From the NCBI RefSeq assembly GCF_002116905.1, contig NZ_CP015118.1, positions 1,922,001 to 1,986,000 on the forward strand: DNA of 64,000 bases, read 5' to 3'. Source of the stretch: Piscinibacter gummiphilus. GTDB taxonomy: Bacteria > Pseudomonadota > Gammaproteobacteria > Burkholderiales > Burkholderiaceae_C. The notes under the pieces were generated by a model that saw nothing but the letters and a program-made list of their open reading frames with translations, was not told the DNA's origin and searched no databases. Shown here one piece after another: positions 35,438 through 46,300 of this stretch. Positions within the stretch are counted from its first letter, which is position 1; each line of letters opens with the position of its first letter. The position numbers were made by a program, and so were the translations under genes.

Positions 35438-37006
35438 ATGAACACTTCAACGAAATCGCTGAAGCGGGCCCCGGGGCGCGGTGCCCCGGTCGCCTTCCTG
35501 CTGAGCGTGCTGGCAGTCGCCAGCGCGCAGGCCGCCGTCAACAGCGGCAGCACCGGCGCCGACGGCGCCTTCAACCCGACGGTCAACACCGAGGTCGTGC
35601 TGCCCGAGTCGGGCATCCTGAACTACACGACGGTGAACATTCCCGCCGGCGTGACCGTCAAGTTCAAGCGCAATTCGGCGAACACACCGGTGTTCCTGCT
35701 CGCGACGGGGAACGTCACGATCGCGGGCGTGATCGACATCGCCGGCGGCACGGCCGCGCACTCGGGCACGTACGGCAACGGCGTGCTGGGCGACGACGGG
35801 CAGCCGGGCCTCGGTGGCCCGGGCGGCTATGACGGCGGCCGTGGCGGTCGCGAGGACGCGGCGTCGCGGCCGGCGGTGATCCGCTCGGGCGCGGGCCTGG
35901 GCCCGGGCGGCGGCAAGGGCGCGATCGAAGGCGGCGATGGCTGCGGCACCGACGGCTTCGGCTACTACCGCTACGTGGGCGGGGGCGGGGCTTACGGGCT
36001 TTCGGTCTTCCGGCCCTACAGCCAGTGGCAGTCGTGCGGAACGAGCGATGCCTTCTACAGTGCGAAGGCGTACGGTTCGCCGCTGCTTCAGCCGCTGCTC
36101 GGGGGGTCGGGCGGTGGCGGGGGCCTCGGTGGAACTTCCTATGCCGGTTCGGGTGGTGGTGGTGGTGGTGGCGCAATTCTGATCGCCTCGTCCGCGACTG
36201 TGAGCATCACTGGCACGATCAACGCGATCGGGGGGGATGGAGGCGGCATCGCCGGACCAGGCGTCGGCGGCCAGGGCGCTGGCGGATCCGGCGGCGCCGT
36301 GCGCATCGTTGCCACCACCATTGCCGGCAACGGCCCGATCCAGACCCACGGAGGCTGCCGACACTACAACGGCAACCCGCGGGCGAATTGTGGTGCGACA
36401 GGTCAACACGAAAACTTTGGTGGCAGCGTCGGCCGCGTCCGCCTGGAAGGCGAAGCCGTGACCTACACCGGCGCGTCGACCCCAGCCTATGTGGTCGATG
36501 CCCCCGGCCCGATCTTCATCGCCGGCGCACCGAGCATCCGCATCGCCTCGGTGGCGGGCCAGGCCGTCCCCGCGAACCCCACTGGCAACGCCGACGTGAC
36601 CCTGCCGACCTCCACGACGACCCCGGTCGACGTGGTGTTCCAGACCACGAACGTGCCGGTCGGCAACACGGTGACGCTGCGCGTCGCACCGGCCTACGGC
36701 GTGTCCGTGCAGGCCATCAGCCCCGCCATCGCCGGCACCACGACGTCCGGCACAGCCACGGTTTCCGTGACGCTGCCGCAAGGCCCCAGCACGCTGCAGG
36801 CCACGACCACCTACACGGTCGTCGTGGGCGGCACGACCCAGGCCGGCATGCCCGACCTCTCGCGCTTCGCGAAGAACGAGGCCGTCGAGAAGGTGGAAGT
36901 GACGGTGCCGCTGGTGGGTGAAGCCTCGGCTCGCCTCTACACCGTGAGCGGCAAGACGTTCGACGTGCCGTACGCCGCCCTGCAGGCCGCGGGCTTCCGC
37001 GGCTGA
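35438..37006 (+). CDS. Exported glycine-rich protein
   Basis: A 522-residue protein with a signal peptide (about 10-33, ending AQA). A beta-helix-like start (ILNYTTVNIPAGVTVKFKRN, TIAGVIDIAGG) leads into a glycine-rich middle (about 105-330), with blocks of GGGG and GSGG. The DNA has a (GGT)-type run at 36151-36171. The last 150 residues are Thr/Val-rich beta structure ending in KTFDVPYAALQAAGFRG. I do not recognise an enzyme. The fold pattern resembles cell-surface or appendage-associated proteins. The ATG follows a GAGGAG site at 35425-35430. Neighbours on both sides have beta-helix starts of similar style. Confidence 0.8.
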   Translation: MNTSTKSLKRAPGRGAPVAFLLSVLAVASAQAAVNSGSTGADGAFNPTVNTEVVLPESGILNYTTVNIPAGVTVKFKRNSANTPVFLLATGNVTIAGVIDIAGGTAAHSGTYGNGVLGDDGQPGLGGPGGYDGGRGGREDAASRPAVIRSGAGLGPGGGKGAIEGGDGCGTDGFGYYRYVGGGGAYGLSVFRPYSQWQSCGTSDAFYSAKAYGSPLLQPLLGGSGGGGGLGGTSYAGSGGGGGGGAILIASSATVSITGTINAIGGDGGGIAGPGVGGQGAGGSGGAVRIVATTIAGNGPIQTHGGCRHYNGNPRANCGATGQHENFGGSVGRVRLEGEAVTYTGASTPAYVVDAPGPIFIAGAPSIRIASVAGQAVPANPTGNADVTLPTSTTTPVDVVFQTTNVPVGNTVTLRVAPAYGVSVQAISPAIAGTTTSGTATVSVTLPQGPSTLQATTTYTVVVGGTTQAGMPDLSRFAKNEAVEKVEVTVPLVGEASARLYTVSGKTFDVPYAALQAAGFRG

Positions 37007-37046
37007 CTCTCCCTCGCAGGAACCCGATCGCCCCCGCCTTCGCCCC

Positions 37047-40000
37047 ATGACCATGATGACGAACGACACCCGCCCGGACCGCCATTCTTCGCGTGTCCGG
37101 CAACCCGACCGCCGCGCCGGGTGGGCTCGTTCGTCGGTCGTCGGGGCGACGGTGTTCGCGCTCGTCGCGACGTCGATGCCCGTCTCGGCCGCCGAGCTGG
37201 CGATCGACGAGGGCGTGGTGGTCAAGTTCGGCGGCGACGGGCGCCTGGTCGTGCGCGACCGCCTGCTCGCATCGAAGGGCGTGACCTTCACCAGCCAGAA
37301 GGACGATGCGTCGGGTGGTCCCATCGGCGCTGCGCCGCAGGTGCCCGCCTCGGGCGACTGGACCGGCATCCGCGTGGAGAAATCCGCCGCGGCCTTCGGC
37401 CTCACCGGTTTCGGTGACTTGACCGTGCGCTACGCGGGCGCCGCCAACGGCGCGGCGCTGACGCTGCGCGGCGTGAACCCCGCGCTGCAGTACGCCCAGT
37501 TCACCGACAACGCCGTGGGCCTGCGACTGCTCGACGGCGCCTCGCCTGCCATCACGGGCTCCAGCTTCCTGCGCAACGGCGTCGGCATCGAGGCGAGCGG
37601 CGGCAGCGCGCCCACCGTCGGCAGCACGCAGTTCGCGCAGAACACCGGCAACGCCATTTCGAACGGCACCTCGGGCAGCACGCTGCTCGCCACCGGCAAC
37701 TGGTGGGGCCATGCCAGCGGGCCGACGGACCCGGTGGGCAACCCCGCCGGTCAGGGGGACCGCGTGTCCTCCGGCGTCAACTACGGCAACTTCCTGGCCG
37801 CCGCGCCGCTGATCGCACCCACGGTGCGCCTGGCCCAGCCGGCGCCGTACTTCGAGACGAACACCGTCGCGCTCGAGGTCTCGTGCGTGAACGCGACCGA
37901 GTACCGCATCGCCGAGGGCGGCGCCTTCGCGGGCGTGGCCTTCCAGCCGCTGCCGGGCGGCCGCGCCACCGTGAACTTCACGCTGTCCGCGGGTGACGGC
38001 ACGAAGCCGGTCTCCGTGCAGTTCCGCAACGCGAGCGGCACCGTCGCCACCGGCACGCTGACGGGCGGTGTGCTCGTCGACACCGAGGCCCCGCTGCTCG
38101 CCATCGGCAACCCGGTGGCCGGCAGTGTCATCAGCGGCCCGATCACGGTGGACGCCACGGCCACCGACGGCTCCGGCATCGAACGCGTGCAGTTCTTCCT
38201 GAACGGCACGCTGGTGGTGACGCGCACCGCCGCACCGTACAACTACAGCTGGAACCCGGCGAGCCTCGCCGACGGGGTCCACCACTGGCGCGTGACCGCC
38301 ACCGACCGGGCCGGCCGCGTGGCCGAGCAGCTGCGCGATGTGACGCTGTCCCGCGCACCGGTGGTGCCCGACACCGAAGGCCCGCAGTTGACCACGCCCA
38401 CGTCGGCAGGCGTGCCGCTCGCCAACGGCGCCACGCTGACGCGCAACACCACGTTCACGTTCCAGGCCACCGACCGCAGCGGCATCTCGCGCATCGAGCT
38501 GCTGCTCGACGGCGCGGTGGTGGGTACGGCGTCGGGCACCGGCACCTACAGCGTGTCGCTCGACCTGTCGTCCGTGGCCAACGGCGCCCACACGCTGGCG
38601 CTGCGCGCCTTCGACTCGCTCAACAACAGCAGCACCACGAGCTACAGCATCAACGTGGCCCATGCGGTGCCCGATGCGCCGGTGCTCTCGGCGCCCGCCA
38701 ACGGCAGCACGACCCGCGAGGCCGCGGCCACCGTGACCGGCACGGCGAAGGCCGGCAGCGCGGTGCGCCTGCACCTCAACGGCCAGGCCGTGGGCACGGC
38801 GGTCAACGCCGGCAGCGACGGCCGCTTCAGCAGCGCCGTGACGCTCGCCCCGGGCGCGAACCAGATCCAGGCCACCGCGACGGATGCGTGGGGCACGAGC
38901 GCGCTGTCCGCGGCCGTGTCCGTCACGCTCGACGTCACGGTGCCGGCCAGCCCGTCCAACCTGTCGGCCCTGGCCCAGGTGCAGGGCAAGGTCAAGCTCG
39001 GCTGGACGCGGTCCACCGATCCGAACGTCACCGGCTACCAGCTCTACCGCGCCAGCGTGCCGTTCACGAGCGTGACCGAGGGCGTGAAGGTGCACACCGG
39101 CACGCTCGGCAACACCATCTCGGCCTACGACGACCTGCCGCAGCAGGACGGCACCTGGTACTACCGCGTGGTGTCGGTGAACGCCGCCGGCACGCCGTCC
39201 GTGCCGTCGAACCAGGCTCAGGCCGCCTCGGACGGCACGCTGCCGCGCGCGCTGTCGATCGCGTACGCGCCGCAGGGCAAGGTGGACGCCGCCACCGGCC
39301 GCATCGGGCAGGGCCGCGTGAACCTCGTGGTCACGCTGAACGAGCCGCTGCAGGCCACGCCGTACCTGTCGATCGTGCCGCAGGGCGGCACGCCGATCCC
39401 GGTCGACCTCGCGTCGACGGGCCCGACGACCTGGGCCGGCAGCTTCCTGGTCGACGCCAACACCGCGTCGGGCACCGCCAACGCGCTGTTCTCGGCACGC
39501 GACGTGGTGGGCAACCGTGGCACCGACATCGATGCGGGCGCCACGCTGCGCATCGACACCGAAGGCCCGGCGCTCTCGAACATCGCGATCAGCCCGTCGT
39601 CGCCCATCCGCTACGACAGCGCGCCCACGGTGCAGGCCACCTTCACCTTCAGCAAGGCGCCGAAGGCGGGTGCGGCCCCGACGCTGAACTACGTGCTGAG
39701 CGGCCCGGTGCGCTCGGCGGTGTCCGTGGGCAGCCTGACCCAGGTCAGCCCGACCGTGTGGACCGCCAGCTTCACGCTGCCGTCCGACGCGGGCCTGGCC
39801 CAGCCGGAAATCCTGAGCTTCACCTCTCGCGCGCTGGACGACCTCGACAACGTGTCCACCAAGGTGATCGGCTTCAACCGGTTCCAGGTGTACCAGGGCA
39901 ACCTGCCGCCGCTCGCGATCCCGCTGGGCCTGACGGCGAAGGCCGAGCCGGGCGGCCGGGTGCGCCTGTCGTGGCAGTCCGTAGACGAGGCCACCAGCTA

Positions 40001-43000
40001 CCAGGTGTACCGCCAGTCGCCGGCGCAGACCGAACTCGTGGCGCTGGTGCGCTCGGGTGGCACCGTGCACGTCGACACCACGCCGCAGGACGGCCTCTAC
40101 AAGTACGCCGTCGCCACCGTGCGCCAGTCGAACGCGCAGGAGTCCGTGTCGGGCCAGAGCGCCACGGTGGAGGTGACCACCATTGCCAACGCGCCGGGTG
40201 CGCCGCAATCGCTGCAGCTGCAGCTGACGGGGCAGGGCATCGTCGCGACGTGGCAGCCGCCGCTCGCGAGCACCGTCGCCACGTACAACCTGTACCGCGC
40301 CACGGGCACGTCGATCACGAGCATCGAGGGCCTGACGCCGCTCAAGACCGGCCTGCGCCAGCCGATCGCGCTCGATCCGACCCCGTCGCCGACGCAGGGC
40401 GCCTACGTGGTCACCGCGCTCGACGCGGCCGGCAACGAATCGGCCATCTCCAACTCCGCGTACCTGAACGCGAGCCTGCTGCCGGTGTCGAACCTGCGCG
40501 TGGAGCAGCTCGGCAACGAACTGCCGGTGATCACGTGGAACGCGCCGAACGGCAACGTGGCGGGCTACAACGTCTACGTGGGCCCGTCGGCCAGCCGCAT
40601 CAAGCTGACCCCGGCGCCCATCACGGCGCGCACCTTCAGCGACAGCGGCTACACGAGCGGCGAACGCCTCTACACCATCGCCACCGTCGACGCCAACGGC
40701 GTCGAGATGCCGCGCAGCCTGCTGCTGCCGAACGTGGGCGCGCAGATCGCCTCGGGCCTGCCGGTGCTGCGCGGGGTGATGAACCAGCTGCAAGTGCAGG
40801 TCACCAACACCTCGTCGGCGGTGAGCAACGCCCGCGTGGTCGTGCGCCTGCCGATCAACAAGGACGCCACGCAGTTCAAGGACCACAAGTCGGACCTGTT
40901 CTCGCTCGGTGCGAACGAGACCCGCCTCGTGCCGGTGATCGTGGGCGGCTACGCCGACCTGCCGGCCTCGGCCCAGGCGCAGGTGGGCGTCGAGATCGCG
41001 CCGGTGGAAGGCGAACTCGTGAAGGTCGCGCGCAACGAAAGCGTGACCGTGGGCGACAGCGGCATCGTCGTGGGCATGGCCACCGACGAGTTCACGCGCG
41101 GGGCCACGGGCCGCGTGCGGCTGACCATCGAGAACACGAGCCAGGTCGATGTCGAGCTGCTGACCGCGACCAACAACGGCAACAACGACTCCACCGAACT
41201 GCGCTTCAAGGTGCTGGACGGCGACAACAACGTGCTGGCAACGCAGTCGTACCGCCAGGCACTCGGCGCCAACGTGGTGACGCTGACCAACGGCCTCACG
41301 GTCGCGCGCATCGGCGCGGGCCAGAGCTACATGACCGACGTGTTCCTCGTGAACGTGCCGGCGTCGAGCCCGAACAGCATCCGCCTCAAGCTCGAGGTCG
41401 ACAAGCTGCGCTACCACAGCGGCCAGGACGACGAAGTCGTGATCGCCGGCCGTGGCGCCGAGAAGATCATCTCGCTCGTCGACACCGCCTACTACGGCGA
41501 GGTCACCAACGTGACCCCGATCAGCTCGTTCGGTGACCAGGACATCGTCATCACCGGCCGTGCACTCGACCGCCGAGGCAATGCACCGCTGCCGAACACC
41601 CGCCTCAAGCTGGTGCTGAACCAGCAGGGCTTCGAGCGCGTATTCAGCGTGCTGACCGATGGTGCCGGCAACTTCAGCCACACCTTCGTGCCCACGCTGA
41701 CCGACTCGGGTCTCTACAAGGTGAGCGCGGTCCATCCGGACGTGACCGACCGCTCGGAGCAGCGCTCGTTCACCATCAACCGCGTGACCGTGGGCCCGAC
41801 GCCGTACAAGCTCGACGTGCCGAAGAACTACCCGTTCAGCATCCCGTTCACCGCGAAGGCGGGCCCGGGCACGGCGGCGACGAACCTGCGGTTCGTGCTC
41901 GACGCGGCCAGCCAGCCCACGGGCCAGATTCCTGCCGGCGTCAGCCTGCAGCTGCCCGCGCCGGTGACCCTGAAGGAGCGTCAGACGCTGAACGTGCCCG
42001 TGCGGTTCACCGCGAGCAACGAGGCGCAACCGACCGGCACGATCGTGCTCAACGTCGTGTCGGACGAAAGCCCGCTGACACCGATCGGCCGCGCCACCGT
42101 CAACTATGTGTTGACGGAAGCCCGACCGTTCCTCACGAGTGTGCCGAGCTTCGTCGAAACGGGTCTCGCCCGTGGCGGCAGCGAAGTGGAGACGGTGGTC
42201 GTCGAGAACAAGGGCCTCCAGGATGCGATCAACCTGCAGTTCACGCTGACCAAACCGGATGGCACGGCCGCGCCGTCGTGGGTCAACATCGCCAATGCGG
42301 TGAACGGGACGCTGGCCGTCGGTGGAAAGCGCAACATCGACGTGGCCTTCAACCCGCCGTCGGGCACCGCTGAAGGCGTCTACGAATTCCGGCTGCGTGT
42401 CGAGGGCGACAACGTCCCTGTGCAGAACCTGAACGTGTACGCCAGCGTCACGGCGAGCGGCCAGGGGAGCGTGCTGTTCAAGGCGTCGGACATCTACACC
42501 GCCACGATCGGCAAGGACGGCAAGCTGATCCCGGGTCTGGCGAATGCCCGCATCACGCTGCAGAACGAGGATGTCGCGACCGTCACCCTGGAGCTGACGA
42601 CGGACGTCCTGGGCGAAGCCCTGTTCCAGAACGTTCCGGCGGGACGCTACAAGTTCCGCGCCACGGCGAACAACCACCAGGAGATCGGTGGACGGTTGCA
42701 GGTGAAGCCAGGCATCACGTTGAACCAGTCCGTGTTCCTCCAGTACAACCTGATCACCGTCGAGTGGAGCGTTCGCGAGATCACGATCCAGGATCGCTAC
42801 GAGATCACGCTGAACGCGACGTTCGAGACCGACGTGCCGGCGGCGGTGGTGGTGATGCGGCCCTCCAGCATCAACCTGCCGAAGATGAACGCGGGGGACG
42901 TGTACTACGGCGAGCTGTCGCTGACGAACCACGGGCTGATCCGCGCCGAGCAGGTCAAGCAGCAGTTGCCGAGGTCGGACGGCTTCTTCCGCTACGAGTT

Positions 43001-43391
43001 CCTGGTGGACGTGCCGGAGATCCTCGAGCCCAAGCAGCGGATCACGATCCCGTACCGCGTCGTGTCGCTCAAGGGCCTCGACGAGGCGTCGGGTGACGGG
43101 GCGGCATCGGGGGCCGGTTGCTACAACTACAGCAACCAGACCGTGGTGTCCTGCATCTCGATCTGCGCGAACGGGTTGCAGTCGGTGTGCGGATCCATGG
43201 CCGCTTGGTTCGCGGTCAGCAACGGCAGCTGTGGCGGTGGTTCGTCCGGACCGGGCGGTGGTTCCGGTGGCTCGTCCGGACCGGGATGGTCGTGGGGCGG
43301 CGGTTACGGTGGCGGCAGCGTGGGGACCCCGATCCGGCTTCCGGGCCGCAAATGCGTCGAGATTCCGAAGGGTGGCGTGGAATGCAAGTGA
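37047..43391 (+). CDS. Giant exported beta-helix/Ig-like/fibronectin type III protein
   Basis: A 2114-residue protein. After an Arg-rich N-terminus and a signal (cleaved about residue 51) comes a parallel beta-helix region (about 60-250; GDWTGIRVEKS, GVNPALQYAQFTDNAVGLRLLDG). Bacterial Ig-like domains follow (about 345-620). FN3-type domains start near 632, 955, 1050 and 1146. CARDB-like repeats then run to about 1790, with a carboxypeptidase-regulatory-like domain near 1830 (NARITLQNED). The last 90 residues are Cys-rich, then Gly/Ser/Trp-rich. No catalytic site is seen. Its end overlaps the RHS gene start by 10 bases, so the two proteins are made together and may form one complex. Confidence 0.88.
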   Translation: MTMMTNDTRPDRHSSRVRQPDRRAGWARSSVVGATVFALVATSMPVSAAELAIDEGVVVKFGGDGRLVVRDRLLASKGVTFTSQKDDASGGPIGAAPQVPASGDWTGIRVEKSAAAFGLTGFGDLTVRYAGAANGAALTLRGVNPALQYAQFTDNAVGLRLLDGASPAITGSSFLRNGVGIEASGGSAPTVGSTQFAQNTGNAISNGTSGSTLLATGNWWGHASGPTDPVGNPAGQGDRVSSGVNYGNFLAAAPLIAPTVRLAQPAPYFETNTVALEVSCVNATEYRIAEGGAFAGVAFQPLPGGRATVNFTLSAGDGTKPVSVQFRNASGTVATGTLTGGVLVDTEAPLLAIGNPVAGSVISGPITVDATATDGSGIERVQFFLNGTLVVTRTAAPYNYSWNPASLADGVHHWRVTATDRAGRVAEQLRDVTLSRAPVVPDTEGPQLTTPTSAGVPLANGATLTRNTTFTFQATDRSGISRIELLLDGAVVGTASGTGTYSVSLDLSSVANGAHTLALRAFDSLNNSSTTSYSINVAHAVPDAPVLSAPANGSTTREAAATVTGTAKAGSAVRLHLNGQAVGTAVNAGSDGRFSSAVTLAPGANQIQATATDAWGTSALSAAVSVTLDVTVPASPSNLSALAQVQGKVKLGWTRSTDPNVTGYQLYRASVPFTSVTEGVKVHTGTLGNTISAYDDLPQQDGTWYYRVVSVNAAGTPSVPSNQAQAASDGTLPRALSIAYAPQGKVDAATGRIGQGRVNLVVTLNEPLQATPYLSIVPQGGTPIPVDLASTGPTTWAGSFLVDANTASGTANALFSARDVVGNRGTDIDAGATLRIDTEGPALSNIAISPSSPIRYDSAPTVQATFTFSKAPKAGAAPTLNYVLSGPVRSAVSVGSLTQVSPTVWTASFTLPSDAGLAQPEILSFTSRALDDLDNVSTKVIGFNRFQVYQGNLPPLAIPLGLTAKAEPGGRVRLSWQSVDEATSYQVYRQSPAQTELVALVRSGGTVHVDTTPQDGLYKYAVATVRQSNAQESVSGQSATVEVTTIANAPGAPQSLQLQLTGQGIVATWQPPLASTVATYNLYRATGTSITSIEGLTPLKTGLRQPIALDPTPSPTQGAYVVTALDAAGNESAISNSAYLNASLLPVSNLRVEQLGNELPVITWNAPNGNVAGYNVYVGPSASRIKLTPAPITARTFSDSGYTSGERLYTIATVDANGVEMPRSLLLPNVGAQIASGLPVLRGVMNQLQVQVTNTSSAVSNARVVVRLPINKDATQFKDHKSDLFSLGANETRLVPVIVGGYADLPASAQAQVGVEIAPVEGELVKVARNESVTVGDSGIVVGMATDEFTRGATGRVRLTIENTSQVDVELLTATNNGNNDSTELRFKVLDGDNNVLATQSYRQALGANVVTLTNGLTVARIGAGQSYMTDVFLVNVPASSPNSIRLKLEVDKLRYHSGQDDEVVIAGRGAEKIISLVDTAYYGEVTNVTPISSFGDQDIVITGRALDRRGNAPLPNTRLKLVLNQQGFERVFSVLTDGAGNFSHTFVPTLTDSGLYKVSAVHPDVTDRSEQRSFTINRVTVGPTPYKLDVPKNYPFSIPFTAKAGPGTAATNLRFVLDAASQPTGQIPAGVSLQLPAPVTLKERQTLNVPVRFTASNEAQPTGTIVLNVVSDESPLTPIGRATVNYVLTEARPFLTSVPSFVETGLARGGSEVETVVVENKGLQDAINLQFTLTKPDGTAAPSWVNIANAVNGTLAVGGKRNIDVAFNPPSGTAEGVYEFRLRVEGDNVPVQNLNVYASVTASGQGSVLFKASDIYTATIGKDGKLIPGLANARITLQNEDVATVTLELTTDVLGEALFQNVPAGRYKFRATANNHQEIGGRLQVKPGITLNQSVFLQYNLITVEWSVREITIQDRYEITLNATFETDVPAAVVVMRPSSINLPKMNAGDVYYGELSLTNHGLIRAEQVKQQLPRSDGFFRYEFLVDVPEILEPKQRITIPYRVVSLKGLDEASGDGAASGAGCYNYSNQTVVSCISICANGLQSVCGSMAAWFAVSNGSCGGGSSGPGGGSGGSSGPGWSWGGGYGGGSVGTPIRLPGRKCVEIPKGGVECK

Positions 43392-46300
43392 ACGAGTGGT
43401 GGATGGAGGGCTCCGGGGCGCTGAACCGGTGCGCCCGATGGATGAAGCGGACGCTCGTGACCGTAGCTTGCGGTGGTGTGGCCATGCTGGCGCTCGTCGC
43501 GGCGACGCACGCCGCGGAATCCAACAACGGCCTCCAGGTGACCCTGCCGAACGGCTATGCCAACGTCGAAGTGATCGACCTGGTCGTCTACACCCCGGTC
43601 GGCGACGTGCAATGGCGCCGCGTGTGGGACGGCCGTGAATGGAAGTTCAATCCCCAGTGGGAAAGCCTGTCGCAGAGCTGGAAGAACCTGACCGGAAACC
43701 AGACGGCCGACACCACGGCGCCCACGCAGACCCCGTCCCCGACTTCTCCGACGTCACCGACGGCCCCGACCGTGTCTGCATCGGTCGACTCACCGCCGCC
43801 GAAGGAGAGCAGTTGCTGGGTGTGGGTGGACGAGGACTGGGAACCTTCGACGGGTACCGTCGTGGTGGGGGGGGAGACACAGGTCGTGGCGGGCCCGCTG
43901 CTGCCCGCTCGCTCCACGCCGTTCAACCGGCTGATGGGTGAAGAGGGGGGCGGAGCCGAGTACGCCCAGCCGCAACGCGTGAGCGTCGACTACGCGACAC
44001 TGTGCATGGGATCGTCGATGGCGACGAGCCAGGGGGTGCCTGACCTGGAGGGCATCCGGCGCGTCAACGAGTTGTACCTGGGGGAGTCCGGCCGGTACGC
44101 CTTCGACAATCGCTCGATTCTGGAGAAGAAGGCGGTGACGCAGGTGCCGGCGATCGCGTCGAGCGACGTGTACGCGCGCATGGCCCGCGGCGAAACCTTC
44201 TCCGAGCGCCAGAACAACGACAAGGGCTACCGCTGGACCGACCGAGGCGGCTCCTGGGTCCAGTACAACACCCAAGGCCAGGTGGTGGCCTGGGGCGACC
44301 GGAACGGCAACACGGTGTGGTTGGTGCGTGACGCGCAGGGACTGGTCCGTGGCGCGCTGGACACGGCGGGTCGCCCGCTCTACTCGCTGCACTACACCGG
44401 CGATCGCCTGACCGAGGTGCGCGACTATCCGAACCCGTCGAACACGCTCGACATGCCGCAGCGTTCGGTCTCCTATGCCTACGACGACAAGAACCGCCTG
44501 AGCACCGTCACCAACGCGCTCGGCCACGTTGTCCGCTATCACTACGACCAGGGCAACAACATCGTCGGCATCGAGGACGCCGAGGGGCGCACCGAATCGT
44601 TGAAGTATGCCGGCGGTGTCGTCAAGCAGCGCACGACCCCGGACGGCGCGGTCACCGATTACCTCTTCGAGTTCGACGACGTCAACAAGCAGTTCTTCAG
44701 CAAGATCAGCGGCCCCGAGACGGCGGCCGGGCGGTACGTCGAGGAGCACGTGCACAACCGCGTGGGCAAGATGGTCCGTCGCACGGTCAATGGCCGCGTG
44801 GATGCCGAAGTGCGTCACGACACCGGTTCGCGGGCCGAGACCTATGTGAACGCGCGCGGCTTCGCCACGACGATCCGCCGCGATGAATTCGACCAGGCCG
44901 TCGAGACCGTCTACCCCGACGGAGGTCGCGACCGGCGAGAGTACTCCGCCGCGAACCTCCGCCTGTTGCGCAAGGTCGATCCGAACGGTGCCGTGTCGGA
45001 GTTCTCGTACGACGACAAGGGCAACATCGCACGCTGGGTCCAGGGGGCCGGCACGCCCGTGTCGGTCACCACCCGCTACGAGACCGATGCGGCGGGTCAG
45101 GTGGTCAAGGTGATCCGTGAAGGCCGGACCGAGTCCAACGGCACCGTCACGCCGGACGCCGAACTGCGGCTGGAATACGACATCCACGGGAACCTGTCGA
45201 AGGCGATCGACCCCGAAGGGGGCGTGCACGGTTACGTGCACGACCGCGGTGGATACGTCCGCCAGTACACCGACCCGCTCGGGCGCGTGGTGAACTACGA
45301 CGTTGACAAGCATGGCAACCTGACCCGTTACACGAACGCGCTCCAGTCCAGCATCGTCGTGACGACGGACAAGGTCGGCAACCTCGTGCGTTTCCGCGAC
45401 TCCCGGGGAAAGGACACGACGTTCACGTACGACGGAATGGACCGCGAGCTCAGCGAGACCGATCCGTCCGGGGCCACCTACACGACCGCGTACGACGGCT
45501 ACGGCGCGACGGTGCATGAAAGCGATCCGGACGGCCGGGGGCAGCGCCTCGAGTACGACGCCTTCCAGCGACTCGTCCGCACGATGGACGCCGCCAAGCA
45601 CACCACGACCTACGGCTATCAGCACGACGAGGCGCTCGGCACGGACCGTCCGTCGTCGCTGACGTTGCCGGCCCGCACGCAGTATCCGACCTTCTCCGAG
45701 CTGGTTCGGTTCGACGAGCGGGAGCGCCCCACGTCTCGCACGTTCCTGAACCCGACGTCGACCGGTGTCGAAGGGCTCGTCACGAGCACGAAGTACGACC
45801 GGAATGGCAACGTCACGGAAACGACAGACGCACAGGGCAAGACCACCTTCCGCGCCTACGACGCACTCGGCCGCCCGACGTCCATCACGAACTCGCTGGG
45901 CAAGCGCCTCGAGTTCACCTGGGACACCCGGTCGAACCTGATCGCGTTCAAGGACTTCGAAGGCAAGGTGTCGTCTTACACCTACGATCGTGCGAACCGC
46001 ATGCTGACCGAGCGTTCTCCGCTGGGGCAGACGAAGACCTATGCGTACGACGCGAAGGGCAATCGCCGCAGCGTGACGGATCCGTCGGGCGCGCGCGTCG
46101 AGTACACCTATGACGCGGGAGACCTTCCCGTCCGCACGGACGTGTTCGCCGCCGGGGCCTCGTCTCCGGCCTTCTCCTACACCTTCGAGCACGACCTCAA
46201 CGGGGAACTGGTCGGCTGGAGCGATGGGACCCGCAGCGCGCGGCTGAGGCTGGACGACATGGGGCGCCTGCTGTCCCAGTCGATCGACTACGGTGGCACG

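Noticed and set aside
32484..35450. A 988-codon and an overlapping 669-codon minus-strand frame opposite the IPT/TIG gene
   Set aside because: Both are shadows with no domain, start signal or sensible composition.
36151..36171. GGT triplet run as a phase-variation tract
   Set aside because: Changes in triplet number keep the frame, and the run encodes part of a glycine-rich region, so on/off switching is not expected.
36717..42932. A 2071-codon open frame on the minus strand
   Set aside because: It lies opposite the well-supported 2114-residue protein. Its product is His/Arg/Val-rich with no domains, as expected from the complement of GC-rich codons. Long antisense frames are common at this G+C.
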